The position numbers and the translations under genes were made by a program. 64,000 nucleotides of DNA, taken from NCBI GenBank assembly GCA_913052585.1, contig CAJXEB010000005.1:1-64000 (forward strand), written 5' to 3'. How positions within the stretch are numbered: position 1 is the first letter of the stretch; every line of letters starts with the position of its first letter. Origin of the DNA: an uncultured Flavobacteriaceae bacterium (GTDB lineage Bacteria; Bacteroidota; Bacteroidia; Flavobacteriales; Flavobacteriaceae). The notes below the pieces were generated by a model that worked only from the letters and a program-made list of their open reading frames with translations, had not been told where the DNA came from and made no database searches. Below, piece after piece: positions 20,850 to 29,374 of this stretch.

Positions 20850-21050
20850 TTATCCTAAGACATCAACACTATAAACCCTCATATAAAGCCATAAAGTTGC
20901 AGTATCGGTATATTGGTATCTTTGTGTCTCTGGAGTCACTTGTTCAACAACAAGAAAATCATTGCACCAGCTGCAAATACTAAGATATAAGGTAATATTG
21001 GATTAAAAAAAGCTTGCAGCCATCATTACTACTTATGTAAACACTGAAGC
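20850..21050 (-). pseudogene. degenerate C-terminal remnant of a ZIP-family metal transporter
   Basis: Minus-strand pieces FNPILPYILVFAAGAMIFL / VVEQVTPETQRYQYTDTATLWLYMRVYSVDVLG* lie in different frames; match the ZIP pattern (FAAGAMIFVVVEE..PE.Q...TDIAT). 5' limit approximate. Confidence 0.7.
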
Positions 21051-21156
21051 ATAAGAAAAGAATAAAATTAGATTCGCTTTTACGAATTCTAAAATTTGTT
21101 GATACTTTTTATTTAAATAAATATTATTAATTAGATATTCTTTAGCAAACAATCAC

Positions 21157-22317
21157 TTAGCCTCTAAACAAGAAAAAATCATCTTTCATATGTTCGATTT
21201 TTTCATCTGTATTGGTAATGATATAATCTATAGCAAGATTTGTAAATTCCTGACCTTTTTCTGTTAAATTCACTATTTCTTGATCTATCAATATTAGGTT
21301 GTTTTTTAGTGCTAAATCTAATATTTTTTTTGATTTCAACTTATGCCAATTTATATGTTCATTTAAATGATTAATATGGCGTTCAGTAGTATCAGAATGA
21401 TTATTTAAATGTAGCATAAAAGTAAGTAACATCACTTCCTTTTTTTGTTGTTTATGCATTAATATAACAGAAATTAATCCCTTATTCGGTGCTGTTAGAT
21501 ATACAATTAAGAATAAAACTCCTAAGATTGTGGTTATTGAACCAGATATTGATGCGTCCAAAAAATGAGCTAACCAATAACCTCCAAGAGCAGAAATAAT
21601 ACCAAAGAGTATTGACAAGAACAGCATTTTTTTCAAGTTTGACGTAAGCAAATATGCTGCAGCTGCTGGTGCAATCATTAAAGCCACTACGAGTATCGCA
21701 CCAACTGCATCAAATGCTCCAACTACTGTAATTGAAGACACTGACATTAACCCGTAATGTAATAATACTGGAGAAAACCCTAATGCTGATGATAATCCTG
21801 CATCAAAAGTACTCACCTTTAATTCTTTAAAAAATAAAAACAATAAAATACAAGTAGTTATTAATATGGTCCCCATAACCCAAAGAGATTTTGGACCAAA
21901 ATCTTGCTCACCTATGAGAAAACGATCAAATGGTGCAAAAGCCAATTCTCCTAATAAAACTGCATCAATATCTAAATGAACATCATTAGCATTTTTAGCT
22001 ATAAGCAATACACCAATACTAAAAAGGATAGGGAATACTAGACCTATAGCGGTATCTTCTTTAACTAAACCTGTTTTTTGTATAGCTTCAACTAAAATCA
22101 CAGTAATAACTCCAGAAAGTGCTGCAAATAAAATTAATAATGGTGAATTTAAATCATGTGTAATAAAAAAACCTAGTACTATTCCTGGTAAAATAGAATG
22201 ACTAATAGCATCACTAATAAGCGCCATTTTACGCAATACCAGGAAAACTCCAGGAATGGCACAAGCTATTGCTACAACAACAGCAATAAGTTGTATTTCA
22301 ATTTGTGGTATTGTCAT
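21157..22317 (-). CDS. metal ABC transporter permease (ABC-3 family) with His-rich C-terminal winged-helix-like extension
   Basis: ABC-3 core (LRKMALISDAISHSILPGIVLGF; VGAILVVALMIAPAAAAYLLT) plus about 100 aa extension ending NLTEKGQEFTNLAIDYI. Confidence 0.9.
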   Translation of the reverse strand: MTIPQIEIQLIAVVVAIACAIPGVFLVLRKMALISDAISHSILPGIVLGFFITHDLNSPLLILFAALSGVITVILVEAIQKTGLVKEDTAIGLVFPILFSIGVLLIAKNANDVHLDIDAVLLGELAFAPFDRFLIGEQDFGPKSLWVMGTILITTCILLFLFFKELKVSTFDAGLSSALGFSPVLLHYGLMSVSSITVVGAFDAVGAILVVALMIAPAAAAYLLTSNLKKMLFLSILFGIISALGGYWLAHFLDASISGSITTILGVLFLIVYLTAPNKGLISVILMHKQQKKEVMLLTFMLHLNNHSDTTERHINHLNEHINWHKLKSKKILDLALKNNLILIDQEIVNLTEKGQEFTNLAIDYIITNTDEKIEHMKDDFFLFRG

Positions 22318-23437
22318 TTTCTATTTCGTTTTGTATAAACATGGTCGTGGCTTGACGATATCCTTTTTGGGTAAGTGACCAGTTTTGCCCAGATATTAAA
22401 ATGAATTCTTTTGTTTCAAGTTGTTTTAATGTTTTAACTGTAAATCCGTAAAAATTATTTAATATTTTAATAGCGTGAGGATGCTCTATATTAGTATGAT
22501 CTTTTGCTATTTCATACATAAATAACAATGTTTTATTATGATGTAGTTCTCTTCTATTCTGACGGAATTTATATTCTCTCATGAGTAAGCCTCTTTTGTG
22601 AGAAAATACAAATGAAAAAAACACAAAACAGCCAGCAATAAGCACAATCACAGGACCTGTTGATAAATTATTTTGACTCGCACTAATAGCAGTCCCCACT
22701 ACTCCTGAAAATGCACCAAAAATAGCTGCTAAACCAACCATGACACTTAATCTATTAGTCCATTGTCTTGCTGCTGCTGCTGGAGCTAAAAGCATTGCAC
22801 TCATAAGTACTACTCCTACAGTTTGTAAGCCTAAAACTATCGCTACTACAATAAGGAAGGTTATAAGAATATCTAATAACTTTGTATTAAACCCTAAGGT
22901 ATTTGCATATTCAGCATCAAAAAGTAGTATTTTAAATTCTTTCCAAAAGAGGAGTAATATAAACAAACTAGCAGTAGTTACTAACAATAGAATTTGAACA
23001 TCTTTTTCAATTAATGTTGCTGCTTGACCAAATAAGTATTTATCCAATCCTGCTTGATTGGCATTGGGTTGCTTTTGGATAAATGTTAACAATAACATCC
23101 CAAAACCAAAAAATAATGATAAAACCAAACCTAATGCAGTATCACTTTTAAGATGCGTTTTTGTGACCATAGAACGGATCCAAAATGTCCCTATTAAACC
23201 GCTTACAAGTGCACCTAAAAGTAAAACATTAGAATCCTTTGTCCCTGTTATTAAAAAAGCAATTGCAATACCTGGCAATGCAGCATGTGAGATTGCATCA
23301 CCTAATAAGCTTTGTTTTCTTAAAACAGCAAAACTTCCAAGCATTCCACAAATAGCTCCTAATAAGGCAGTTCCTAAACTAATCGTACGCAAGGTATAAT
23401 CTGAAAAAAGTAATGAAAAGTATTCTGAAAAACTCAT
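22298..23437 (-). CDS. metal ABC transporter permease (ABC-3 family) with C-terminal winged-helix-like extension
   Basis: LRKQSLLGDAISHAALPGIAIAFL; VGVVLMSAMLLAPAAAARQWT; extension ...LTQKGYRQATTMFIQNE; overlaps the next gene. Confidence 0.9.
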   Translation of the reverse strand: MSFSEYFSLLFSDYTLRTISLGTALLGAICGMLGSFAVLRKQSLLGDAISHAALPGIAIAFLITGTKDSNVLLLGALVSGLIGTFWIRSMVTKTHLKSDTALGLVLSLFFGFGMLLLTFIQKQPNANQAGLDKYLFGQAATLIEKDVQILLLVTTASLFILLLFWKEFKILLFDAEYANTLGFNTKLLDILITFLIVVAIVLGLQTVGVVLMSAMLLAPAAAARQWTNRLSVMVGLAAIFGAFSGVVGTAISASQNNLSTGPVIVLIAGCFVFFSFVFSHKRGLLMREYKFRQNRRELHHNKTLLFMYEIAKDHTNIEHPHAIKILNNFYGFTVKTLKQLETKEFILISGQNWSLTQKGYRQATTMFIQNEIENDNTTN

Positions 23438-24174
23438 TATTTATTTATAGCTACTTTATAATTTATCCCATAAGTTTTTGTAAGGTTATCATCATTAAAT
23501 ATATCTTTTACAGGCCCTGTGGCTATTTTTTTTACATTTAAAAAAGTAACCCAATCAAAATATTCTGGAACAGTTTGCAAATCATGATGAACAACCACGA
23601 CCGTTTTCCCAGATTTCCGTAATTCTTTAAGTATATTTATAATGGCGATTTCTGTAGAGGCATCAACCCCTTGAAATGGTTCATCCATAAAATATATTGA
23701 GGCATTTTGAACTAAGGCTCTTGCAAGAAATATTCGCTGTTGTTGACCACCACTTAATTGACTTATCTGGCGATTTTTAAAAGAAAGCATTCCTACTTTT
23801 TCTAGCGCTTCTAGTGCTTGTTTCTTTTCTTTAATTCCTGGTCTTTTAATCCATCCTAAATCCCCATAAGTACCCATTAAAACAACATCCTGTGCAGTAG
23901 TCGGAAAATCCCAATCTACACTACCCTTTTGTGGTACATACGCTACTAATTTTCTTTGTTTACTATAAGGTTTATCATAAATAGAAATGCTACCAGCAAT
24001 GGGTTTTATTATTCCTAAAATTGATTTAATTAAAGTTGATTTTCCTGCACCGTTTGGACCAACAATTGCCATTAAAACTCCTTCGGGTATTTCTAAATCT
24101 ATATCCCATAAAACAGGTTTATAATTGTAAGCTACCGTTAAATCGTCTACACGAACTGCAATTGAATTTTTCAT
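23437..24174 (-). CDS. metal ABC transporter ATP-binding protein
   Basis: GPNGAGKST Walker [16 protein letters not shown] signature, [11 protein letters not shown] Walker B. Confidence 0.95.
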   Translation of the reverse strand: MKNSIAVRVDDLTVAYNYKPVLWDIDLEIPEGVLMAIVGPNGAGKSTLIKSILGIIKPIAGSISIYDKPYSKQRKLVAYVPQKGSVDWDFPTTAQDVVLMGTYGDLGWIKRPGIKEKKQALEALEKVGMLSFKNRQISQLSGGQQQRIFLARALVQNASIYFMDEPFQGVDASTEIAIINILKELRKSGKTVVVVHHDLQTVPEYFDWVTFLNVKKIATGPVKDIFNDDNLTKTYGINYKVAINK

Positions 24175-24179
24175 CTAAA

Positions 24180-25082
24180 TTATTTTAATGCATTTACAAT
24201 CGTAGTAACATTATGTTTATACATACCTAAATAGGTCCCTTCTGAAGAACCTTTGTTGCCCAAAGCATCACTGTATAAAGATCCGCCAATTTCCACCTGA
24301 TGTCCCTTAGATTTAACAGCTTCTCTAAGAGCTTCTATCGTTCTTTGAGGAACAGAACTTTCAACAAAAATTGCTTTTACATTGTTAGTAATAATAAATT
24401 CTGAAAGTTTCTGGACATCTTGAACACCAGCTTCCGTAGCAGTAGATAACCCTTGTAATCCAACAACTTGAAATCCAAAAGAGGCTCCAAAGTAGTTAAA
24501 GGCATCATGTGCGGTTACTAAAATTCTTTTCTCTTTTGGCAATTGATTAATTAATTGAGTTAATTCAATTTCTAACTCATTTAATTTTCTGACAAATTCT
24601 TTACTATTTTCAGTATAGAATAATTTATTTTTTGGATCTTCCGTTATTAAAGTATTGGCAACTTGTTCTGCAAATAATTTAAAAAAAGAAATATCAAACC
24701 AAACATGTGGGTCGTAATTAGAAGCAAAATACTCAGAGCCTATTAATTTATCTTCAGGTAACTTATTAGCGAGACCAATTTGCTTTTTTTGTTTCATTTT
24801 TTCAAAAACCTCAACTAATTTACCTTCTAAATGTAAACCATTATAAAATATGATATCAGCCTCATAAAGTTTAGAAACATCACCCTCACTAGCTTTGTAT
24901 AAATGAGGGTCAACTCCCGCCCCCATAAGTCCATTTACTTCAATTGAATCTCCACCAATGATCGAAACCAAATCGGTTATCATGGTAGTGGTGGTTACTA
25001 CCTTAAGCTTATTAGATTTCTTTTCATTTTCCTTGCAACTAAAAATTGTAAGGACAATAATGATTAGGAATATTTTTCTCAT
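24180..25082 (-). CDS. metal (Zn/Mn) ABC transporter substrate-binding lipoprotein, ZnuA/TroA family
   Basis: Lipobox IFSCKEN; GAGVDPHLYKASEGDV, DPHVWFD, TAHDAFNYFGASFGFQVVGLQG. Confidence 0.94.
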   Translation of the reverse strand: MRKIFLIIIVLTIFSCKENEKKSNKLKVVTTTTMITDLVSIIGGDSIEVNGLMGAGVDPHLYKASEGDVSKLYEADIIFYNGLHLEGKLVEVFEKMKQKKQIGLANKLPEDKLIGSEYFASNYDPHVWFDISFFKLFAEQVANTLITEDPKNKLFYTENSKEFVRKLNELEIELTQLINQLPKEKRILVTAHDAFNYFGASFGFQVVGLQGLSTATEAGVQDVQKLSEFIITNNVKAIFVESSVPQRTIEALREAVKSKGHQVEIGGSLYSDALGNKGSSEGTYLGMYKHNVTTIVNALK

Positions 25083-25089
25083 AATACTA

Positions 25090-25296
25090 TTAATTTGGAA
25101 TTCTATAACTTACACCTGCACTAAGTAAAAGGTCTTGATTTCCTGTAAACCTTGTTCCTGTTGTTACATCTACTTGTAAGTTATTTTTTATTAAATAAGT
25201 TAATTCTGCATCGCAAGAGTGATTAGACCTGTCATTAACTGGGGAATTTCCAGAAACTTCTCTATAAACAGATAATTTACCTGTTATACCATAACC
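25090..25296 (-). pseudogene. C-terminal fragment of an outer-membrane transporter-like protein (Phenol_MetA_deg-like)
   Basis: Frame GYGITGKLSVYREVSGNSPVNDRSNHSCDAELTYLIKNNLQVDVTTGTRFTGNQDLLLSAGVSYRIPN*, preceded directly by an in-frame stop at 25297-25299; no start. Confidence 0.65.
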
Positions 25297-25435
25297 TTAT
25301 GATACCGGATTGAATATCCGTAGTTACTGACTTAAAGGCACTTGTCTTTCAATTTATCATAAAACGCTATTCAAAGATATTAATTTTTGATTTAATACAG
25401 AATCCGCAACTAGGTATATTTATTGTTGTAGCCAG

Positions 25436-27754
25436 TTATTTTGACATCATTTTAATTCCAACATAAATAGTTCTTGGAAGTGAAGGACCAAAGACAAAAT
25501 TACTATCTCTGTTTTTTCCAAGATCAAAGTTTGATTGATAGGAATTAAAAATATTTTTCACACCACCATAAAACTCTAGTTTTGATTGCATTTTTTCAAT
25601 TTCAATAGTATAACCAATCTTTGCGCTTAATTCCGAAAACGCATCTGAAGTATACATTTCATCGACCAATTGATTTGGTGCACCTGCAAAATGAGGCATA
25701 ATCATTTTACCTGTATATACGTAATTTAGGTTAGCACTAAGTTTCTCATTTGGAGTAAAGGATAAAGTTGCATACCCATAATCATTAGGTGTTCTTGTAA
25801 ATTCTCTTATACCTTCAACTCCTTCTATATATTCAACAGCGTCATCAAATTCACTCGACTGTACTGTAAAACCTGTTTCTAATTGTATTTTTTTATCGAA
25901 ATTGGCTCTTAATTCTAAAGTGACACCTTGCACAGTTGCTCCTTGTCCGTTTTGTTTTTCAAATAATTCACCAAAGTCGTCTTGTCCTATTGGCTGAAGA
26001 AAAAACGCATCATTTAATCTTGTATAAAACCCTTCTAATGTAAAACCTACTATATAATGTTCTGTTGGTTTATCAAAATTTATTGAAGCACTATAACTTT
26101 GTGATTTTTCTGGAATTAAATCTGGTGATAATGAAACACGTGAAATACCACCACCTGAAAAAGCAATATGTAAATCTGTGTCAAATGCTTGTGGTGCTCT
26201 AAATCCTGTTCCATAACTAAATCTAAATTGTGTGTTAGCTTTATATTTGTAAAGCAATGATAACCTTGGGTTAAAAACTAAATTATCAATCAAGTTGTGT
26301 TTATCCACTCTTACTCCAGACAGAAAAGTAAATGAAGGTGATATTTCCCAGTCACTTTGTAAAAACGAGCCAAAATTTTTGGTGGTTTGATCAATTAAAT
26401 AGTTGTATGTAGAAATTTTATCATAAACATCATCATATAAATATTCGGTTCCTAAAGTAAAGGTATTTGTTCCCTTGATAAAGTCATATACTTTATGATT
26501 AAGTTGAAATCCTCCTTGTAAAGTAGTAACGTTTGAAGTTCCATAAGGTGGATTTTCAAGATGCGCTTGGATTTCTGGTTCTTCATCTGGGAATATCCCT
26601 GTATAATGTTTTCGTTTAGTATTTTGCCAAGCCGCATAGGAAATGAATGAAGAATTATCATCATTAAAATTAATTTGATAATCTGCACTTCCCATCCAAA
26701 CATTGGTTGATCTTTCTTCTGATTGTTGAGTTAAATATGCTGGTCCTTCTACCATTTCACCACCAAATCTATATTCATTTAAATTACTGATGCTAATTTC
26801 TAATTTCTCGTTGTCACTAGGTAAAAAGAATAAGTTTGTACCAAACGAAGTGTTCTCTAATTTTGGCAACTCCGAATAATTATCATCATTATCATCATAC
26901 CAATCTCTCTCTCTATGGTTAAAAAAGAAGGCAATTCCCGAATTCTTATTTTCAGAAACTAAAGAAGCATTTCCACTAAGAACTATATCGTCTGCTTTTC
27001 CGTTTATATTTTGATAAAAAGAATTTAATTCATAGGAGTTTTTTTTGGGAACTTTGGTAATAACATTTACAGTTCCACCTATTGCGCTAGAACCGTATAA
27101 TGAAGAACCGCCACCTCTTACAACTTCTATTCTATCAATCATATTTGTTGGCAATTGTTCTAAACCATACAAACCTGTTAATGGACTAAAAATAGGACGG
27201 CCATTAATAAGAATCTGAGAATATCCACCTGCCAAACCATTCATTCTTAATTGTGTATAGTTGCAGGTTTGGCAATCTGTTTCAACTCTTAAACCTGGTT
27301 GAAATTTTAACCCCTCAGACAGGTTACAGGCTTGTACATTATTTAAAGTTGCACTATTAATAATGCCAACAATTACAGGTGAATTTGTTTGTCTTTTATA
27401 TGTTTTTGTACCAGTTATTACAATTTCGTCAAGTGAGTTTAAATTTTCATCTAAATTAAAGTTTAACTCTAATTTTTGATTGTTTTCATTTAATATAACA
27501 GTTTTAGTAACTTTTGTATATCCTACAAATGATGCTGTTACTGTGTAAGTTCCGAAAGAAATATTTTCGATATGAAAATGTCCTTTAGAGTCTGTGATTA
27601 TACCTTTTACCGGATTTGTAGATATAGAAATGGTTGTAGATTCTTGTTTGTTATTATCCACTCTAACAGTTCCATGAATAGTCCCTTCTTGCCCGAATGA
27701 AAGGTTGAATATGCTTATTGCAAATAGTAGTGATAAAGTTAATTTTAAATTCAT
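25436..27754 (-). CDS. TonB-dependent receptor with N-terminal carboxypeptidase-regulatory-like domain
   Basis: GTVRVDNNKQESTTISI... domain; plug motifs LRMNGLAGGYSQILINGRPIF...VVRGGGSSLYGSSAIGGTVNVITK; C-terminal barrel. Confidence 0.95.
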   Translation of the reverse strand: MNLKLTLSLLFAISIFNLSFGQEGTIHGTVRVDNNKQESTTISISTNPVKGIITDSKGHFHIENISFGTYTVTASFVGYTKVTKTVILNENNQKLELNFNLDENLNSLDEIVITGTKTYKRQTNSPVIVGIINSATLNNVQACNLSEGLKFQPGLRVETDCQTCNYTQLRMNGLAGGYSQILINGRPIFSPLTGLYGLEQLPTNMIDRIEVVRGGGSSLYGSSAIGGTVNVITKVPKKNSYELNSFYQNINGKADDIVLSGNASLVSENKNSGIAFFFNHRERDWYDDNDDNYSELPKLENTSFGTNLFFLPSDNEKLEISISNLNEYRFGGEMVEGPAYLTQQSEERSTNVWMGSADYQINFNDDNSSFISYAAWQNTKRKHYTGIFPDEEPEIQAHLENPPYGTSNVTTLQGGFQLNHKVYDFIKGTNTFTLGTEYLYDDVYDKISTYNYLIDQTTKNFGSFLQSDWEISPSFTFLSGVRVDKHNLIDNLVFNPRLSLLYKYKANTQFRFSYGTGFRAPQAFDTDLHIAFSGGGISRVSLSPDLIPEKSQSYSASINFDKPTEHYIVGFTLEGFYTRLNDAFFLQPIGQDDFGELFEKQNGQGATVQGVTLELRANFDKKIQLETGFTVQSSEFDDAVEYIEGVEGIREFTRTPNDYGYATLSFTPNEKLSANLNYVYTGKMIMPHFAGAPNQLVDEMYTSDAFSELSAKIGYTIEIEKMQSKLEFYGGVKNIFNSYQSNFDLGKNRDSNFVFGPSLPRTIYVGIKMMSK

Positions 27755-27789
27755 TTTTTTTTTTTTAATTCACAAATTGTTTTATGATG

Positions 27790-27820
27790 CAAATATAATA
27801 AGTTAGACTAATCTAACAAA
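27790..27820 (-). promoter_or_regulatory. promoter of the TonB-dependent receptor
   Basis: On the minus strand: TTTG (27817-27820), 19 nt, TATATTTG (27790-27797), the Bacteroidota -33/-7 pattern. Confidence 0.65.
27802..27817. promoter_or_regulatory. putative DtxR/MntR-type operator
   Basis: Perfect inverted repeat GTTAGA-CTAA-TCTAAC between -33 and -7 of the receptor promoter, next to the divergent DtxR-family gene. Confidence 0.6.
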
Positions 27821-27866
27821 GATGTTTTGACATTATTTTTTTTATCTTTGCCTTTTAATTTATCAT

Positions 27867-28523
27867 ATGCCAACACAAACAAAAGAGAATTACCTTAAAG
27901 CAATTTATTTTCTTAGTCATGAAAACATTGATGTTTCTATTACAGAATTGTCAAAAAAGATGAATGTAAGTAAACCAACCGCTAATAATATGGTGAAGAA
28001 AATGCAAGAAAAAGGTTGGTTGTTTTATGAAAAATATAAGCCAGTCAAATTAACTATTAAGGGTAAAAGATTAGGTGCTTTAATTGTTAGAAAGCATAGG
28101 TTAACAGAAATGTTTTTATCTCAAGTAATGAGTTTTGGGTGGGAAGAAGTACACGATATTGCAGAAGAAATTGAGCATATTAATTCAAATTTATTTTTTG
28201 ATAGAATGGATGAAATTTTAGGATTTCCTACTTTAGATCCACACGGTTCGCCAATTCCAGATAAAAATGGAAAAGTTTTAGAAATAAATTATTTGAATTT
28301 GGCTAATATTAAGCCAGGACAAAAAGTGAGACTTTGTGGATTAGAAAATAGTTCTAAAGATTTATTACTCTATTTGAATAAGAAAAAAATAAAACTTGGT
28401 TCAGTCTTATCAATACTGCACATAGAAAAATTTGATAATAGTTTTGAAGTTTTACTTGAAAACAGTTCTACTATTCTTTTAACTTTTAATGTCTGCTTAT
28501 CTCTTTTAGTTGAGGAAGTATGA
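27867..28523 (+). CDS. metal-dependent DtxR/MntR-family transcriptional regulator
   Basis: TKENYLKAIYFLS...ITELSKKMNVSKPTANNMVKKMQEKGW HTH; HDIAEEIEHI metal/dimer domain; C-terminal SH3-like FeoA domain. Confidence 0.92.
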   Translation: MPTQTKENYLKAIYFLSHENIDVSITELSKKMNVSKPTANNMVKKMQEKGWLFYEKYKPVKLTIKGKRLGALIVRKHRLTEMFLSQVMSFGWEEVHDIAEEIEHINSNLFFDRMDEILGFPTLDPHGSPIPDKNGKVLEINYLNLANIKPGQKVRLCGLENSSKDLLLYLNKKKIKLGSVLSILHIEKFDNSFEVLLENSSTILLTFNVCLSLLVEEV

Positions 28524-28535
28524 TTTTTTAAAATG

Positions 28536-28785
28536 CTAAAACTTATAGATATATGCAACTTCAGGACTTTCAACTGTCCAACATGTTCCTAAGTTATAGG
28601 AGATTTCAGGTTTTTCATTAATCGTTTGAGCAATAGCGAATCTAGAACTAAAACCAGTGCTTTCTAGTTTAGAATCTGTTGATGCTAAAAAAAGAAGCAA
28701 CATATGAACCATCAAGCCAATATCTGGCAAAATGAACCTCATTCCATTGAAAATTTAGTAGCAATAGAGTTCAACAATCCTTATT
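28536..28785 (-). pseudogene. internal fragment of an outer-membrane transporter-like protein (same family as 25090-25296)
   Basis: LPDIGLMVHMLLLFLASTDSKLESTGFSSRFAIAQTINEKPEISYNLGTCWTVESPEVAYIYKF*; in-frame stop upstream, no full N-terminus. Upper limit approximate. Confidence 0.55.
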
Positions 28786-28799
28786 TCATTATAATAAAT

Positions 28800-29309
28800 T
28801 TATGTGAACAATGCTTTTAACTCAGTTGCTTCCGTAGGGCTCATTTTTCCAGCAATCACCAAACTTAATTGACGCCTTCTTAATGCAGCTTCAAAACGTT
28901 CTTTTTCAAGGTCGCTTTCAGGAATTATAGCGGGAACTGGAACTGGCTGACCAGATTCGTCTACTGCAACAAAAGTATAAATTCCTTCATTGGATTTATT
29001 TCTCATACCGCTTTCCCGGTCTTCTATCCAAATATCCATTACCACCTCCATAGAGCTTTTAAAGGCTCTAGATACTTTTGCTTCAATAGTAACCACACTT
29101 CCTAAAGGAATCATTTTACTAAAAGCAACATGATTTACAGAAACTGTTGTTACAATTCTTCTACAATGTCTTCTTGCGGCTATACTTGCTGCTCGATCCA
29201 TACGAGCTAATAACTCACCACCAAACATATTTCCAACTGGATTGGTTTCGCTAGGTAAAACTAAATCGGTAACAACGGTGTAAGAGTCACTTGGTGTCCT
29301 TGAAATCAT
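28800..29309 (-). CDS. acyl-CoA thioesterase (hotdog, YciA-like)
   Basis: NPVGNMFGGELLARMDRAASIAARRH...VNHVAFSKMIPLGSVV; start MISRTP preferred (track ORF to 29336). Confidence 0.9.
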   Translation of the reverse strand: MISRTPSDSYTVVTDLVLPSETNPVGNMFGGELLARMDRAASIAARRHCRRIVTTVSVNHVAFSKMIPLGSVVTIEAKVSRAFKSSMEVVMDIWIEDRESGMRNKSNEGIYTFVAVDESGQPVPVPAIIPESDLEKERFEAALRRRQLSLVIAGKMSPTEATELKALFT

Positions 29310-29374
29310 AGGATATAATTTTTTGCAAATGTACAAAGTTATCTCAGGAACAAGATATCTTTAATAGAGAAGAA

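Noticed and set aside
22740-23399. Plus-strand ORFs 22740-22997 and 23058-23399
   Set aside because: Antisense to an ABC-3 permease; composition mirrors the TM gene.
25298-28524. 6-bp direct repeat TATGAT near both ends of the receptor-regulator block (25298-25303 and 28519-28524)
   Set aside because: Could be a target-site duplication, but a 6-mer in AT-rich DNA is expected by chance, and no terminal inverted repeats or transposase were seen.
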